A DNA stretch of 64,000 nucleotides from Ancrocorticia populi (GCF_003123745.1 NZ_QETB01000001.1:930001-994000); one strand, 5' to 3'; shown: positions 1 through 8,419, counted from the first letter of the stretch. A program made the numbers and translations. The notes: generated by a model from the letters alone, not told the origin.

Positions 1-568
1 GAGATTCGATTCGCGCATCAGATTGGGGGACCACTCGAAGGCTGACCTGACCCTGCCCGAGATCCTTGGCCAGAGCATCGGACAGATTGTCGATCGAATC
101 GCATCGAATACCAGTGAGTGTAGACATCTCTTCGAGCGTTGGCTGCGCGCCTACCCAGAATTCTCCGTAGCGAGAATCCGCGTAGAACTCCTCGGAGCTG
201 CGCGGGGCGCACGGATGGAAATACAGGGTGGCCTCGTGGCCGCCTTCCACCGGGTTAAGAACCAGCACGGCATCTGGCTCCATCTCCCCTCCCAGGCCGG
301 TGAGGTGAGCGAATGCTGAATGGGCACGGAACCGGTAATCACAATCGTTATTGCGGGTCTTGTAACCGCCCGCGGGAATCACGAGGCGTTCGCCCGGGAA
401 CCTCTCCGAAACCAGCTTGTGCCGCGCCGGCACATAGTCCGCCGCTTCGCCTCGCTCCACATTTGAGACACGCGGACCCCAGTCCGATCCGATGAATTCT
501 CGGAATGCGGAGCTGGTGGGCTGCTGTGACCGATTGTTTCCGCGACTTTCTAATTCTTCCTTTGTCAT
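1..568 (-). CDS. pepP: Xaa-Pro aminopeptidase (aminopeptidase P), N-terminal part only
   Basis: The reading frame starts at ATG 568 and stays open to the left edge, so 189 codons are visible and the gene is cut. A GGTGGGAGA ribosome-binding sequence precedes the start. The translation (starting MTKEELESRGNN) carries aminopeptidase P N-terminal domain features: a segment around residues 70-110 reading RHKLVSERFPGERLVIPAGG, then NNDCDYRFRAHSAFAHLTG, then a hydrophobic strand ALVLNP-like followed by ATLYFHP. This domain (AMP_N) precedes the pita-bread metallopeptidase domain, which must lie beyond the edge. The enzyme removes an N-terminal residue when proline is second. It is divergent from the siderophore importer. 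Catalytic metal ligands cannot be checked here. Confidence 0.85.
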   Translation of the reverse strand, partial: MTKEELESRGNNRSQQPTSSAFREFIGSDWGPRVSNVERGEAADYVPARHKLVSERFPGERLVIPAGGYKTRNNDCDYRFRAHSAFAHLTGLGGEMEPDAVLVLNPVEGGHEATLYFHPCAPRSSEEFYADSRYGEFWVGAQPTLEEMSTLTGIRCDSIDNLSDALAKDLGQGQVSLRVVPQSDARIES

Positions 569-632
569 AGTCACATTCTCCCACCAACTGCATAGATTCG
601 CTCTTCCTTCGCCCGTGAAGAAATGGCGGGTG

Positions 633-693
633 GAATTCGTCGTCGTCGGAAAAACATTGGGAACGACGACGGAGCCGCACCCAGGACCAACGC
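633..693. repeat. CGACGACGACG-family dispersed repeat, copy 1
   Basis: A right-half unit (CGTCGTCGTCG followed by GAAAAA) is followed about 15 bases later by a left-half unit, AACGACGACG then AGCC and CACCC, matching the left arm of the full copy at 38097-38171 at most positions. It lies in the divergent gap between pepP and the siderophore operon. Confidence 0.7.
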
Positions 694-717
694 CCCACTA
701 GGTAGTCCAACCCTTTG

Positions 718-736
718 TTAGGTTACCCTGACTGGC
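718..736. promoter_or_regulatory. DtxR/IdeR-type iron box 1
   Basis: TTAGGTTACCCTGAC matches 13 of 19 positions of the DtxR/IdeR consensus (TTAGGTTAGSCTAACCTAA), including the AGG-N4-CCT core. It lies about 130 bases upstream of the siderophore-binding lipoprotein start. Function is inferred from sequence and gene context. Confidence 0.6.
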
Positions 737-816
737 TGTGACAAGTTCCTCACCTGGCCGAATTGAGATTGCGGTTAGCGAAATTAATTAAGTAACGTGA
801 GCCGTACGTTAATCGA

Positions 817-834
817 AGTAAGGTACGCCTTACT
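817..834. promoter_or_regulatory. DtxR/IdeR-type iron box 2
   Basis: Perfect inverted repeat AGTAAGG-TACG-CCTTACT, 11 of 13 matches to the core GGTWAGSCTWACC. It is 31 bases upstream of the siderophore-binding protein start, where a bound repressor would block transcription of the importer operon. Confidence 0.65.
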
Positions 835-865
835 GACTTGTACGCAATACACACAGGAGACGCAC

Positions 866-1852
866 ATGCGCCGCTCATTCCTCGCCACCCTCGCAGGTGG
901 CGCGCTCATTCTTTCAGCCTGCGGGTCCGATACGGACTCCGCTGACCAGAATGAGACCACTCCCGCCGGGGATTCCTCAACGATTGAGATTGAGGACAAC
1001 AATGGAACACACGAGATTTCAGTTCCGCCCGCCTCTGTTGTGGCAACGGACAATCGCACGTTCGAGACTCTCCATGATTGGGATGTGGAACTGGCCGCCG
1101 CGCCACTTGGCCTTATGCCCAGTACGGTCGATTATTCCGAAGACGATGGAATCGTGGATTTGGGCATGCACATGGAGCCTAACCTCGAGGCCGTGGTGGA
1201 GGTGAACCCGGACGTCATTATCAACGGGCAGCGGTTCACCCAGTACCATGATGATTTCGCGGAGTTGGCACCGGATGCCGCGATCGTTGAGCTTGATCCT
1301 CGCGATGGGGAGCCCTTCGATGAGGAGCTTAAGCGTCAGGTTCTGGCGCTCGGACAAGTCTTCGATAAGGAGACCGAGGCCGAGGCTCTCGGCGCCGATC
1401 TTGATACCGCGGTAGAGCGCGTCACGGGTGCCTACGATTCCGAGGAGACGGTGATGGCCGTTAATACCTCAGGTGGCGAAATTGGCTTCATCGCACCGTC
1501 AGTTGGCCGCACCCTCGGCCCCATCTACGATGTTCTTGGGCTGACGCCAGCGCTGGAAGTTGAGGGATCAACTGACGATCACCAGGGCGATGACATTAAC
1601 GTGGAGGCTATCGCTGACTCGAATCCTGATTGGATCTTGGTCATGGACCGCGATGCGGCCGTGAGCGCCGATGATCCCGAGTACACTCCCGCCAACGAGC
1701 TCCTTGAGAACTCGGACGCACTTGCCAACGTGACGGCCGTGCAGGAAGGCCAGATCGTGTACATGCCAGCGGATACCTACACCAACGAAGGGATCCAGAC
1801 CTACACCGAATTCTTGAACACCTTTGCCGATGCCCTTGAGGCAGCAAACTAA
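866..1852 (+). CDS. Ferric-siderophore ABC transporter, substrate-binding lipoprotein (YclQ/CeuE/FatB type)
   Basis: 328-residue extracytoplasmic binding protein. The start ATG 866 follows an ACAGGAGA ribosome site; an upstream in-frame start would lengthen it but spoil the signal peptide. A lipoprotein signal with lipobox LSAC (Cys19) is followed by an acidic Ser/Thr/Asp linker. The body has class III periplasmic-binding features: a segment TIEIEDNNGTHEI then VVATDNRTFETL, EPNLEAVVEVNPDVII, and a second lobe with NPDWILVMDRDAA. This pattern is typical of catecholate/petrobactin-type binding proteins, though the exact ligand cannot be read from sequence. It heads an operon with two permeases and an ATPase and sits behind two iron boxes, so iron-repressed expression is likely. 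Confidence 0.88.
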   Translation: MRRSFLATLAGGALILSACGSDTDSADQNETTPAGDSSTIEIEDNNGTHEISVPPASVVATDNRTFETLHDWDVELAAAPLGLMPSTVDYSEDDGIVDLGMHMEPNLEAVVEVNPDVIINGQRFTQYHDDFAELAPDAAIVELDPRDGEPFDEELKRQVLALGQVFDKETEAEALGADLDTAVERVTGAYDSEETVMAVNTSGGEIGFIAPSVGRTLGPIYDVLGLTPALEVEGSTDDHQGDDINVEAIADSNPDWILVMDRDAAVSADDPEYTPANELLENSDALANVTAVQEGQIVYMPADTYTNEGIQTYTEFLNTFADALEAAN

Positions 1853-1866
1853 GAATTCCCCAGATC

Positions 1867-1906
1867 ACCGACGGCGAGCCTTGCCCCTTAATGGCTCGCC
1901 GTCGGT
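1867..1906 (+). promoter_or_regulatory. Strong intercistronic hairpin between binding protein and permease genes
   Basis: ACCGACGGCGAGCC and GGCTCGCCGTCGGT form a perfect 14-bp stem with a 12-base loop. No T-run follows, so it is not a classical intrinsic terminator. Placed just after the lipoprotein gene and before the permease, it could stabilise the upstream mRNA or attenuate the downstream genes, giving excess binding protein. Confidence 0.6.
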
Positions 1907-2011
1907 CCGGTATGTCTCTGGGGGACTTGGGGTATCCGGGGTGCCCGGGAGGCGCGGAGATTAACCGGGAAATGTTCCTCGGGCGAGGTGGCAAAGTCCG
2001 AGGAACGCGTA

Positions 2012-2038
2012 GGACGTGTGGAACATGTGGGACGTGTC
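2012..2038 (+). repeat. Three 9-bp tandem units upstream of the first permease
   Basis: GGACGTGTG, GAACATGTG and GGACGTGTC run head to tail. They lie in the untranslated leader 13 bases before the permease start at 2051. No function is assigned. Confidence 0.5.
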
Positions 2039-2050
2039 GGGGAGGAATCG

Positions 2051-3082
2051 ATGACATCACCCGTGGAATCGGGACCAGACAAACCTGTAGTCCAAAAACC
2101 GGTAGCTAAGAAATCGCAGAAGGTTTCCTCGCACAAGCTTCTGGATTGGAAGCTACTGCTAGGGGTTATTGCGGTGGGCGGGCTACTGGTTCTCTCGCTG
2201 TATACAGGTGTTTATGACGTTCGCGGTGCAGAAGACGGATCCACCATGTTTGCCGTGACGCGCATTCCGCGTACCGTGGCGCTCATGCTGGCCGGAGCGG
2301 CGATGGCCATGTGCGGCCTCGTCATGCAACTGCTCACCCAAAACCGCTTCGTCGAGCCCACCACCACCGGCACCACCGAGTGGGCCGGGCTGGGACTCCT
2401 TTTCGTCATGGTGCTCTTCCCGGGCGCTAGCATCACCATGCGCATGGTGGGCGCCGTGATTTTTGCATTTATTGGGACAATGGTGTTCTTCGCGTTCGTA
2501 CGGCGCGTATCGCTCAAGTCTTCTCTGATCGTGCCGATTATTGGGATCATGCTGGGGGCAGTAGTGGGATCCATTTCCACCTTCGTGGCGCTTCAGGCCA
2601 ATGCCCTGCAAAACCTCGGCGTGTGGTTTGCCGGCAGCTTCACCTCTGTTCTGCGGGGTAACTACGAGATTCTGTGGATCGTGGCCTTCGTGGTGGTAGC
2701 AGTGTTCGTAGTGGCAGATCGCTTCACAGTGGCAGGGTTAGGTAAAGAAGTGGCCACCAACGTGGGGCTTAACTACGACAGAGTGATCTTGCTTGGGACA
2801 GTACTGGTGGCTATCGCCACCGGAGTTGTGACTGTTGTAGTGGGGAATTTGCCGTTTCTGGGCCTGATTGTGCCGAACATCGTCTCTATGATCCGCGGCG
2901 ATGATCTCCGATCAAACCTGCCCTGGGTGTGCCTCCTTGGTATCGCGATCGTCACCGTATGTGACCTAGTGAGCCGGACAATCATTGCCCCGTTCGAAGT
3001 GCCCGTATCCCTGATCCTCGGGGTGTTGGGTGCGGCCGTATTTGTTGCGTTGCTGCTCGGGCAGCGGCGCCGGATGAGCTAA
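2051..3082 (+). CDS. Siderophore ABC transporter permease 1 (FecCD family)
   Basis: 343-residue polytopic membrane protein of the FecCD/BtuC permease family. ATG 2051 is preceded by GGGGAGGA; longer versions would read through a repetitive leader. After a hydrophilic N-terminus of about 30 residues there are roughly nine hydrophobic segments. Family signatures seen include RIPRTVALMLAGAAMAMCG near the front, the loop GSISTFVALQANALQNLGVW, and the coupling region GNLPFLGLIVPNIVSMIRG near the C-terminus that contacts the ATPase. It partners with the permease starting at 3092 to form the heterodimeric channel for siderophore entry. Confidence 0.9.
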   Translation: MTSPVESGPDKPVVQKPVAKKSQKVSSHKLLDWKLLLGVIAVGGLLVLSLYTGVYDVRGAEDGSTMFAVTRIPRTVALMLAGAAMAMCGLVMQLLTQNRFVEPTTTGTTEWAGLGLLFVMVLFPGASITMRMVGAVIFAFIGTMVFFAFVRRVSLKSSLIVPIIGIMLGAVVGSISTFVALQANALQNLGVWFAGSFTSVLRGNYEILWIVAFVVVAVFVVADRFTVAGLGKEVATNVGLNYDRVILLGTVLVAIATGVVTVVVGNLPFLGLIVPNIVSMIRGDDLRSNLPWVCLLGIAIVTVCDLVSRTIIAPFEVPVSLILGVLGAAVFVALLLGQRRRMS

Positions 3083-3091
3083 AGGTTGGAT

Positions 3092-4168
3092 ATGGCTCAG
3101 ATAGTGGATACTCAGGAAGATCAGCCCGGTGGACGCAGTCTTGGTGGGCGCGGCGCCAGTAGTCATGAGCGGCGCTCCACAGCTTTGCCTACCGCCAAGT
3201 CACGAATCCGGTATGCCGTTGTTCTGACGATTCTTTGCGTGCTGGCGGGCGGGTTCGCTTTTGGCGTCTTGGCCGTTGGCAATCCCATGCCCGTTGGGTC
3301 GGATGGCTTTTGGCGTATCGCTAAGATGCGCACCACGAATATCACCGTGATGCTGATTGTGGCGTTCTGTCAGGCAATGGCTACCGTTTCCTTCCAAACC
3401 ATCACCAACAATCGGATTATCACCCCGTCCATCATGGGATTCGAATCCCTGTACACGGTGGTCCAAACGAGCTCAGTGTATTTCTTGGGAGTTGCTGGCG
3501 TGGTAGCCCTTCAGGGGCGCGTGCAGTTTGTGGGGCAGGTGCTACTCATGGTTGCGCTGGCCATGATGCTCTATGGGTGGCTGCTGCGCGGGAAATACGG
3601 CAATCTTCAAGTCATGCTTCTCGTGGGCATCATCATTGGGGGAGGGCTTGGATCAGTTTCCAGCTTCATGCAGAGGCTGCTCACACCCAGCGAATTCGAT
3701 GTTCTGGCCGCTAGAATGTTCGGCTCAATTTCCAATGCGAACGCGGATTACCTCCCCATTGCAATCCCTTTGTGCCTGGCCGCCGGCGGCGCACTCTGGT
3801 TCAAATCACGGCAGCTCAACCTCATGGCGCTAGGCAAAGAAACTGCCATCGGCCTAGGACTTAACTACAAGCGTGAGCTGCTCCAAACCCTCTTTTTCGT
3901 CTCTATTCTGATGGCGGTTTCCACCGCACTCATCGGGCCAATGACGTTCCTCGGGTTCCTCGTGGCCACACTGGCCTACCAGTTCGCGGATACCTACGAT
4001 CATCGCAAGATTTTTCCCGTCGCGGTACTTACCGGATTTGTTGTGCTCTCCGGTGCTTACTTCGTTATGAAGAACATTTTCTACGCTCAGGGTGTTGTCT
4101 CCATCATCATCGAGATGGTGGGAGGCGTCACCTTCCTCATCGTCATGCTCCGAAAGGGACGCCTGTGA
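3092..4168 (+). CDS. Siderophore ABC transporter permease 2 (FecCD family)
   Basis: 358-residue FecCD-family permease, second half of the channel. I prefer ATG 3092 (AAAGG six bases upstream) to a TTG at 3086. A long hydrophilic, Arg/Gly/Ser-rich N-terminus of about 40 residues precedes the first membrane segment, which is longer than usual for the family. Signatures include RTTNITVMLIVAFCQAMATV, NRIITPSIMGFESLY and the ATPase-coupling segment IGPMTFLGFLVATLAYQ. It begins nine bases after the first permease ends, and its last codons overlap the ATPase start (GTGA), indicating translational coupling. Confidence 0.9.
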   Translation: MAQIVDTQEDQPGGRSLGGRGASSHERRSTALPTAKSRIRYAVVLTILCVLAGGFAFGVLAVGNPMPVGSDGFWRIAKMRTTNITVMLIVAFCQAMATVSFQTITNNRIITPSIMGFESLYTVVQTSSVYFLGVAGVVALQGRVQFVGQVLLMVALAMMLYGWLLRGKYGNLQVMLLVGIIIGGGLGSVSSFMQRLLTPSEFDVLAARMFGSISNANADYLPIAIPLCLAAGGALWFKSRQLNLMALGKETAIGLGLNYKRELLQTLFFVSILMAVSTALIGPMTFLGFLVATLAYQFADTYDHRKIFPVAVLTGFVVLSGAYFVMKNIFYAQGVVSIIIEMVGGVTFLIVMLRKGRL

Positions 4169-4920
4169 TTACGCTCAACGACGTTCGCAAAGTCTATTCC
4201 TCCAAGGTCACCATCGGCCCCGTTGATCTGAAGATCCCGCAGGGAGGCATAACTGCCCTTGTGGGCCCCAATGGTGCCGGCAAGTCCGCGCTCCTGACGA
4301 TGGTCGGGCGGTTACTGGGGATGGACTCCGGTGCGATCGAGGTGGCGGGCTACGACATCGCTTCCACTAAGTCGCGCGATTTGGCCAAGATTCTGTCTAT
4401 TCTGCGCCAGGAAAACCACTTCGTCACACGCCTGACGGTGCGCCAGCTCGTGGGCTTCGGCCGGTTTCCCTATTCTCAGGGGCGCCTGACCACAGAAGAC
4501 GAGGAGATCATCAGCGAGGCGATTGATTTCTTGGATCTCACAGAGCTGGAAGGACGCTACCTCGATCAGCTTTCCGGTGGTCAGCGCCAACGAGCCTATG
4601 TTGCCATGGTTTTATGCCAAGATACGGAGTTTGTGCTACTCGATGAGCCGCTCAATAACCTAGATATGAAGCACTCCGTGGAGATGATGAAGCACCTTAA
4701 GACGGCTGCTGTCAGCACCGGGCGCACCATTATCATCGTGCTCCATGACATCAATTTTGCCGCTTCCTACGCCGATTACATTTGCGCCATGAAGGACGGC
4801 TCCGTGGCTGAATTTGGAAGCCCTGCTGAAATCATGCAGCCGGACACGTTGACGCGCATCTTCGATACCCCCGTCAGCGTGATCGATGGGCCAAGCGGTC
4901 CGCTCGCGTGCTATTTCTAG
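4165..4920 (+). CDS. Siderophore ABC transporter ATP-binding protein
   Basis: 251-residue ATPase that powers the importer. GTG 4165 overlaps the permease stop in GTGA. Walker A is GPNGAGKS, the signature motif LSGGQRQR, Walker B VLLDEPLNNLD, and the switch His lies in VLHDINFA. These place it in the FepC/FhuC/YclP class of iron-chelate ATPases. It closes the four-gene operon; the next gene starts 23 bases later with its own apparent leaderless promoter. Confidence 0.92.
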   Translation: MITLNDVRKVYSSKVTIGPVDLKIPQGGITALVGPNGAGKSALLTMVGRLLGMDSGAIEVAGYDIASTKSRDLAKILSILRQENHFVTRLTVRQLVGFGRFPYSQGRLTTEDEEIISEAIDFLDLTELEGRYLDQLSGGQRQRAYVAMVLCQDTEFVLLDEPLNNLDMKHSVEMMKHLKTAAVSTGRTIIIVLHDINFAASYADYICAMKDGSVAEFGSPAEIMQPDTLTRIFDTPVSVIDGPSGPLACYF

Positions 4921-4931
4921 AATCGCCGTGC

Positions 4932-4937
4932 TATTAG
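4932..4937 (+). promoter_or_regulatory. Candidate -10 element of a leaderless transcript (PHP gene)
   Basis: TATTAG ends six bases before ATG 4944, with no ribosome-binding sequence between. It fits the spacing seen at eight or more other genes here, although the last base is G rather than T. Confidence 0.4.
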
Positions 4938-4943
4938 TAGAGC

Positions 4944-5786
4944 ATGAGAATTGATCCGCACACCCACACCACCCGCAGCGATGGGCGTTCAACACCGAGC
5001 GCGCTGATGGCCGAGGCTGCCGTTGCGGGTATCGATATGATCGGGCTGACGGATCACGATACGGTGTCTGGTTGGGAAGAAGCTGCCAACACCGTGGAAA
5101 CCAGCGGCGTGGCGCTCATTCGCGGGATGGAAATTTCGGCGATGTACCACGGGATCACGCTGCACATGCTGGGATATCTGTTTGATCCCGATGCGCCCGC
5201 CATCACTGAGCATACGCGCCAAGTCCGTGAGTCGCGGGTGGAGCGAGCCCGAGAAATGGTTGCTCGGCTGGGACGGGACTTCCCAATAACCTGGGAGGAT
5301 GTCACTCGCCACCTTGAACCAGGCGCTACCGTGGGGCGCCCGCACATCGCCGATGCCCTCGTTGAGGCTGGCGTGGTGGAGAGCCGTGCTCAGGCGTTTG
5401 ACCACCTACTCAAGGCGAGGTCTCCCTATTACGTATGGCACAAGGCCGCGGAGGCAACCGAGGCGATCGAGTGGATCAATGCTGCGGGCGGGCGCGCCGT
5501 GTTCGCTCATCCGGCCGCGCCACACCGTAACCGTGTTGTTCCCGTGGAGGCTTTCGAGGAGTTTGCGGAAGCCGGATTATTTGGTATCGAAATTGACCAC
5601 CGGGATAATCTCGAGGCTGCCCGCCCCGAACTCGCGGCACTTGCCGATCGGCTCGATCTCGCGCGATTTGGTTCCAGCGACTACCATGGTCTGGGCAAAC
5701 CTAACCGCCTTGGCGAAAACACCACGTCCCCGGCGGTCATTCAAGCTCTTATCCAGAGCTGTCAGTTGGAGGTTCTCTATCCGTGA
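4944..5786 (+). CDS. PHP-domain metal-dependent phosphoesterase
   Basis: 280-residue PHP protein related to YciV/TrpH and 3',5'-nucleotide bisphosphatases. The N-terminal metal-binding motif is seen as DPHTHTTRSDG, followed by LTDHDT, then the mid-protein VGRPHIADALV, AVFAHPAAPH, and the C-terminal GSSDYHG with the last His/Asp ligands. Family members hydrolyse phosphate from nucleotides or short RNA fragments (E. coli YciV acts on 5' ends and pAp); the substrate here is not determined. Its stop overlaps the next start (GTGA), so it is coupled to the MarC gene. Confidence 0.85.
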   Translation: MRIDPHTHTTRSDGRSTPSALMAEAAVAGIDMIGLTDHDTVSGWEEAANTVETSGVALIRGMEISAMYHGITLHMLGYLFDPDAPAITEHTRQVRESRVERAREMVARLGRDFPITWEDVTRHLEPGATVGRPHIADALVEAGVVESRAQAFDHLLKARSPYYVWHKAAEATEAIEWINAAGGRAVFAHPAAPHRNRVVPVEAFEEFAEAGLFGIEIDHRDNLEAARPELAALADRLDLARFGSSDYHGLGKPNRLGENTTSPAVIQALIQSCQLEVLYP

Positions 5787-6400
5787 CGGGATTTGATGGC
5801 GTACTCTTCGCGTCTACTTTCACCACGCTCTTTGTTATCGCAGATCCCTTCGGGAACCTTCCGGTTTTCCTTGCTCTGACGTCACGAATGACGCCCAGGG
5901 AGCGCAAGCGGGCCGCTTGGCAGGCCACGTTGACATCGCTTGCCGTTCTCACCATCTTTGGCGTTTTCGGCAAGTACATCCTTGGGTTCCTTCACATCAG
6001 CGTAGAGGCCATGCAGCTATCTGGTGGCCTTCTACTCCTGCTTGTTGCTCTCCAGCTCCTGACCGGCTCGGAGCAGAACCCTGGCGAACCCGGTGCAGCA
6101 AACGTCGCGCTCGTGCCGATCGGCGTTCCGCTTCTCGCTGGGCCGGGCTCGATCGTGGCCGTCATGATCTCTGCTCAAGATGCCGTCAACGGCGGAGTCG
6201 GCTCAATCGTTGCGGCGATCGTTGCCGTGTTGATTGTGCATGTGGTCGAGTATGTGACGATGCGCTTTGCTAACCCAATCCATAGGCTCCTTGGCGAGGG
6301 CGGTACCATCTTCCTCACCCGGATTTCGGGCATGCTGCTCGCGGCTATCGCCGTGCAGCTCATGGTGAATGCGGTGCTCTCGATTATTGAGGGAATGTAG
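5783..6400 (+). CDS. MarC family integral membrane protein
   Basis: 205-residue membrane protein with six hydrophobic segments. The MarC/YhgN family pattern is clear: an N-terminal helix FVIADPFGNLPVFLALT, MTPRERKRAA, a central SGGLLLLLVALQLLTG, then VPIGVPLLAGPGSI and a final helix with ISGMLLAAIAVQLMVNAV. GTG 5783 overlaps the upstream TGA. The family's transport role is unsettled; the old link to multiple antibiotic resistance was not upheld, so no substrate is proposed. Confidence 0.88.
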   Translation: MTGFDGVLFASTFTTLFVIADPFGNLPVFLALTSRMTPRERKRAAWQATLTSLAVLTIFGVFGKYILGFLHISVEAMQLSGGLLLLLVALQLLTGSEQNPGEPGAANVALVPIGVPLLAGPGSIVAVMISAQDAVNGGVGSIVAAIVAVLIVHVVEYVTMRFANPIHRLLGEGGTIFLTRISGMLLAAIAVQLMVNAVLSIIEGM

Positions 6401-6408
6401 GCCTTCAC

Positions 6409-6507
6409 GGATGCCTTTAGTGCTTTGGGATGCCTCTGGCGTTTGGGGTTGCCAGTATAGAGACAACTGAAAGCGCTAACCTAAACCCAAAGCGCTAACG
6501 CCAACCC
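6409..6507. repeat. 19-bp-period repeats forming an inverted structure between marC-like and deaD genes
   Basis: GGATGCC-type units recur at 6409, 6428 and 6447 (period 19). AAAGCGCTAAC recurs at 6470 and 6489 (period 19). The two sets are roughly reverse complements: TAGTGCTTTGGG pairs with CCCAAAGCGCTA with one wobble. The resulting hairpin lies between convergent genes and may help end transcription from either side. Confidence 0.5.
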
Positions 6508-6574
6508 AACTGGTACCCCCGACTGATTGAGGTAGGGATGGATTCGACATAGGGATTTGCCCGAAATTTGGTAC

Positions 6575-6651
6575 CGACGACGAAGCACCCACCTCCGCAA
6601 ATAACTTGCTGAGGTGGGTGCGTACGTAAGTAAACGTCGTCGTCGAAAAAA
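6575..6651. repeat. CGACGACGACG-family dispersed repeat, full-length hairpin copy
   Basis: Outer arms CGACGACGA (6575) and CGTCGTCGTCG (6635-6645) enclose an inner perfect 11-bp stem, GCACCCACCTC with GAGGTGGGTGC, and a GCGTACGTAAG block, ending in A6. The same architecture occurs at 38097-38171. In neither orientation does a T-run follow the stem, so it does not look like a plain terminator. Confidence 0.8.
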
Positions 6652-6653
6652 CT

Positions 6654-8264
6654 CTAACCCTCAGAGCCCTCACTACGGTTAACGCGGCGGCGCTTGCGAT
6701 TGCGGCGAGGCGCAGCCTGACGGTTGGCGTTCTCCTCAGACTTATGCGAATCGCCATGCCCGCGGCCATCGCGTCCCCGAGAATCGTTGTTGCGGCGCCG
6801 GTTGCCGCTTCCTCCTTGAGAACGCCCGCGGCGTTGTCCGCTACGTCCGCCCCGAGACCGCTCGCGGCCCTTGCCGGCGGACTTGCCAGTCTCTCCCAGA
6901 TCTTCGAGCTTTTCGGCAGCAAGGCCAGCGCGTACACGCTTCTCCACCGGAAGTGTTCCGGTCACATCACTCGGAATATCAAGATCGGTATAAAGGTGAT
7001 CGGAGGTGTGGTAGGTCTCGATAGGCTCGGGGTAGCCGAGGTTCAGGGTCTTGTTGATAACGGCCCAGCGCGGGATATCGTCCCAATCCACGAAAGTCAC
7101 GGCTGTGCCAGAATGCCCGGCACGCCCGGTGCGCCCAATGCGATGTATATACGTCTTGTCGTCTTCTGGGCACTGGTAGTTGATGACGTGGGTGACGTCG
7201 TCAACATCAATACCACGGGCAGCGACGTCGGTTGCTACCAGTACGTCCACCTTGCCATGGCGGAAGGCCCGCAACGCCTGCTCGCGCGCACCCTGCCCAA
7301 GATCTCCATGGAGGGCGCCGGCAGCGAAACCGCGCTCAGCTAGATCCTCGGCAAGACGGGCGGCAGTGCGCTTCGTACGGGTAAAGATAATGGTGAGCCC
7401 ACGCCCGCGCGCCTGCAAAATACGCGAGACAACTTCCACCTTATTGAGGGCGTGGCAGCGATACACAACCTGACGTGTGCTCTTAACCGTGGCGCCTTGA
7501 TCAGTAGGGTCTTGCGCCCGGATATGAGTGGGCTTGGACATGTAACGGCGTGCCATGGATACCACGGGTCCGGGCATGGTCGCGGAGAACAGCATGGTGT
7601 GCCGGCGCGGCGGAGTCTTGGACAGGATGGTCTCAACATCCTCAAGGAAGCCGAGGTCCAACATCTCATCGGCCTCGTCCAGCACCACAGTGCGGACGGC
7701 TGAAAGGTCTAGGGAGCCGTGGCGCTGTAGATCGATGAGGCGTCCAGGGGTGCCCACTACGATTTCAGCACCCTTGGTGAGGGCCTCTTGTTGCGGCTCG
7801 TAGGCACGTCCGCCATACACTTCGATGATGCGGACGTTGCGGTACTTGGCGGCCATCGTAATTTCGGCAGCTACCTGCTTGGCCAGCTCGCGTGTGGGAA
7901 GCACAATCAGCCCCTGTGGCTTGCCACGCTGAGCCTCGGGGATATCGTCCCAACCTTCTTCGTCAGGCCCGGCGATGGCTTCAAGCATCGGGATACCGAA
8001 CCCGAGGGTCTTGCCCGTTCCGGTCTTGGCTTGGCCAATAATGTCATGGCGGCGCAGCGCCACGGGAAGTGTGAGGGCCTGAATTGGGAAGGGATGAATA
8101 ATCCCCTTATCGGTCAGGGCTTTTGTAATGGGGGCGGAAACGCCGAAATCCTCGAACGTCTTCTGGTCAAGGCCTTCGCTATCGCCAGTAATGTCAGCTT
8201 TTACTTCCCGAACCTCGGGAACTACAGCAGCCGATGAATCGACTATGCCGGAGCTAGTGCTCAT
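6654..8264 (-). CDS. deaD: DEAD-box RNA helicase
   Basis: 536-residue ATP-dependent RNA helicase. The start at 8264 has AAAAGGA upstream. Visible in order: Q-motif region with FGVSAPITKAL and PFPIQ, motif I AKTGTGKT, PTRELAKQV, GTPGRL, motif II DEADEM, motif III SATM, and motif VI HRIGRTGRAG. A basic Arg/Gly/Asn/Ser-rich tail of about 80 residues follows, typical of actinobacterial cold-shock and ribosome-assembly helicases such as DeaD/CsdA or RhlE, and probably binds RNA nonspecifically. The gene ends three bases from the repeat hairpin at 6575-6651. Assignment to DeaD rather than RhlE is by overall likeness only. Confidence 0.9.
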   Translation of the reverse strand: MSTSSGIVDSSAAVVPEVREVKADITGDSEGLDQKTFEDFGVSAPITKALTDKGIIHPFPIQALTLPVALRRHDIIGQAKTGTGKTLGFGIPMLEAIAGPDEEGWDDIPEAQRGKPQGLIVLPTRELAKQVAAEITMAAKYRNVRIIEVYGGRAYEPQQEALTKGAEIVVGTPGRLIDLQRHGSLDLSAVRTVVLDEADEMLDLGFLEDVETILSKTPPRRHTMLFSATMPGPVVSMARRYMSKPTHIRAQDPTDQGATVKSTRQVVYRCHALNKVEVVSRILQARGRGLTIIFTRTKRTAARLAEDLAERGFAAGALHGDLGQGAREQALRAFRHGKVDVLVATDVAARGIDVDDVTHVINYQCPEDDKTYIHRIGRTGRAGHSGTAVTFVDWDDIPRWAVINKTLNLGYPEPIETYHTSDHLYTDLDIPSDVTGTLPVEKRVRAGLAAEKLEDLGETGKSAGKGRERSRGGRSGQRRGRSQGGSGNRRRNNDSRGRDGRGHGDSHKSEENANRQAAPRRNRKRRRVNRSEGSEG

Positions 8265-8365
8265 TCAGTCATCCTTTTCTTTTGGCGCGTACGGTACGCG
8301 CGGCGCAGCCGATCGCAAATGCCAATTTGAATCGAGACGACCGGGCAGCTCTTATCTCCATACTA

Positions 8366-8405
8366 AGACCAATGCCCCACAAGGTGCTTGCGGGGCGTTG
8401 GGTCT
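8366..8405 (-). terminator. Long hairpin downstream of the DUF3107 gene
   Basis: AGACC-AATGCCCC and GGGGCGTT-GGGTCT pair, with an inner CAAG/CTTG, making a nearly continuous stem of over 15 bp around a 3-base loop. It starts 15 bases after the DUF3107 stop on the minus strand, where a terminator is expected, though the T-run is weak. Confidence 0.6.
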
Positions 8406-8419
8406 CACACTCTGGCGGC

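Noticed and set aside
348-710. A 120-codon minus-strand frame at the left end
   Set aside because: It overlaps the pepP frame in another phase, lacks a ribosome site and has an Arg/Gly/Ser-rich shadow-type translation; the aminopeptidase frame has clear family motifs.
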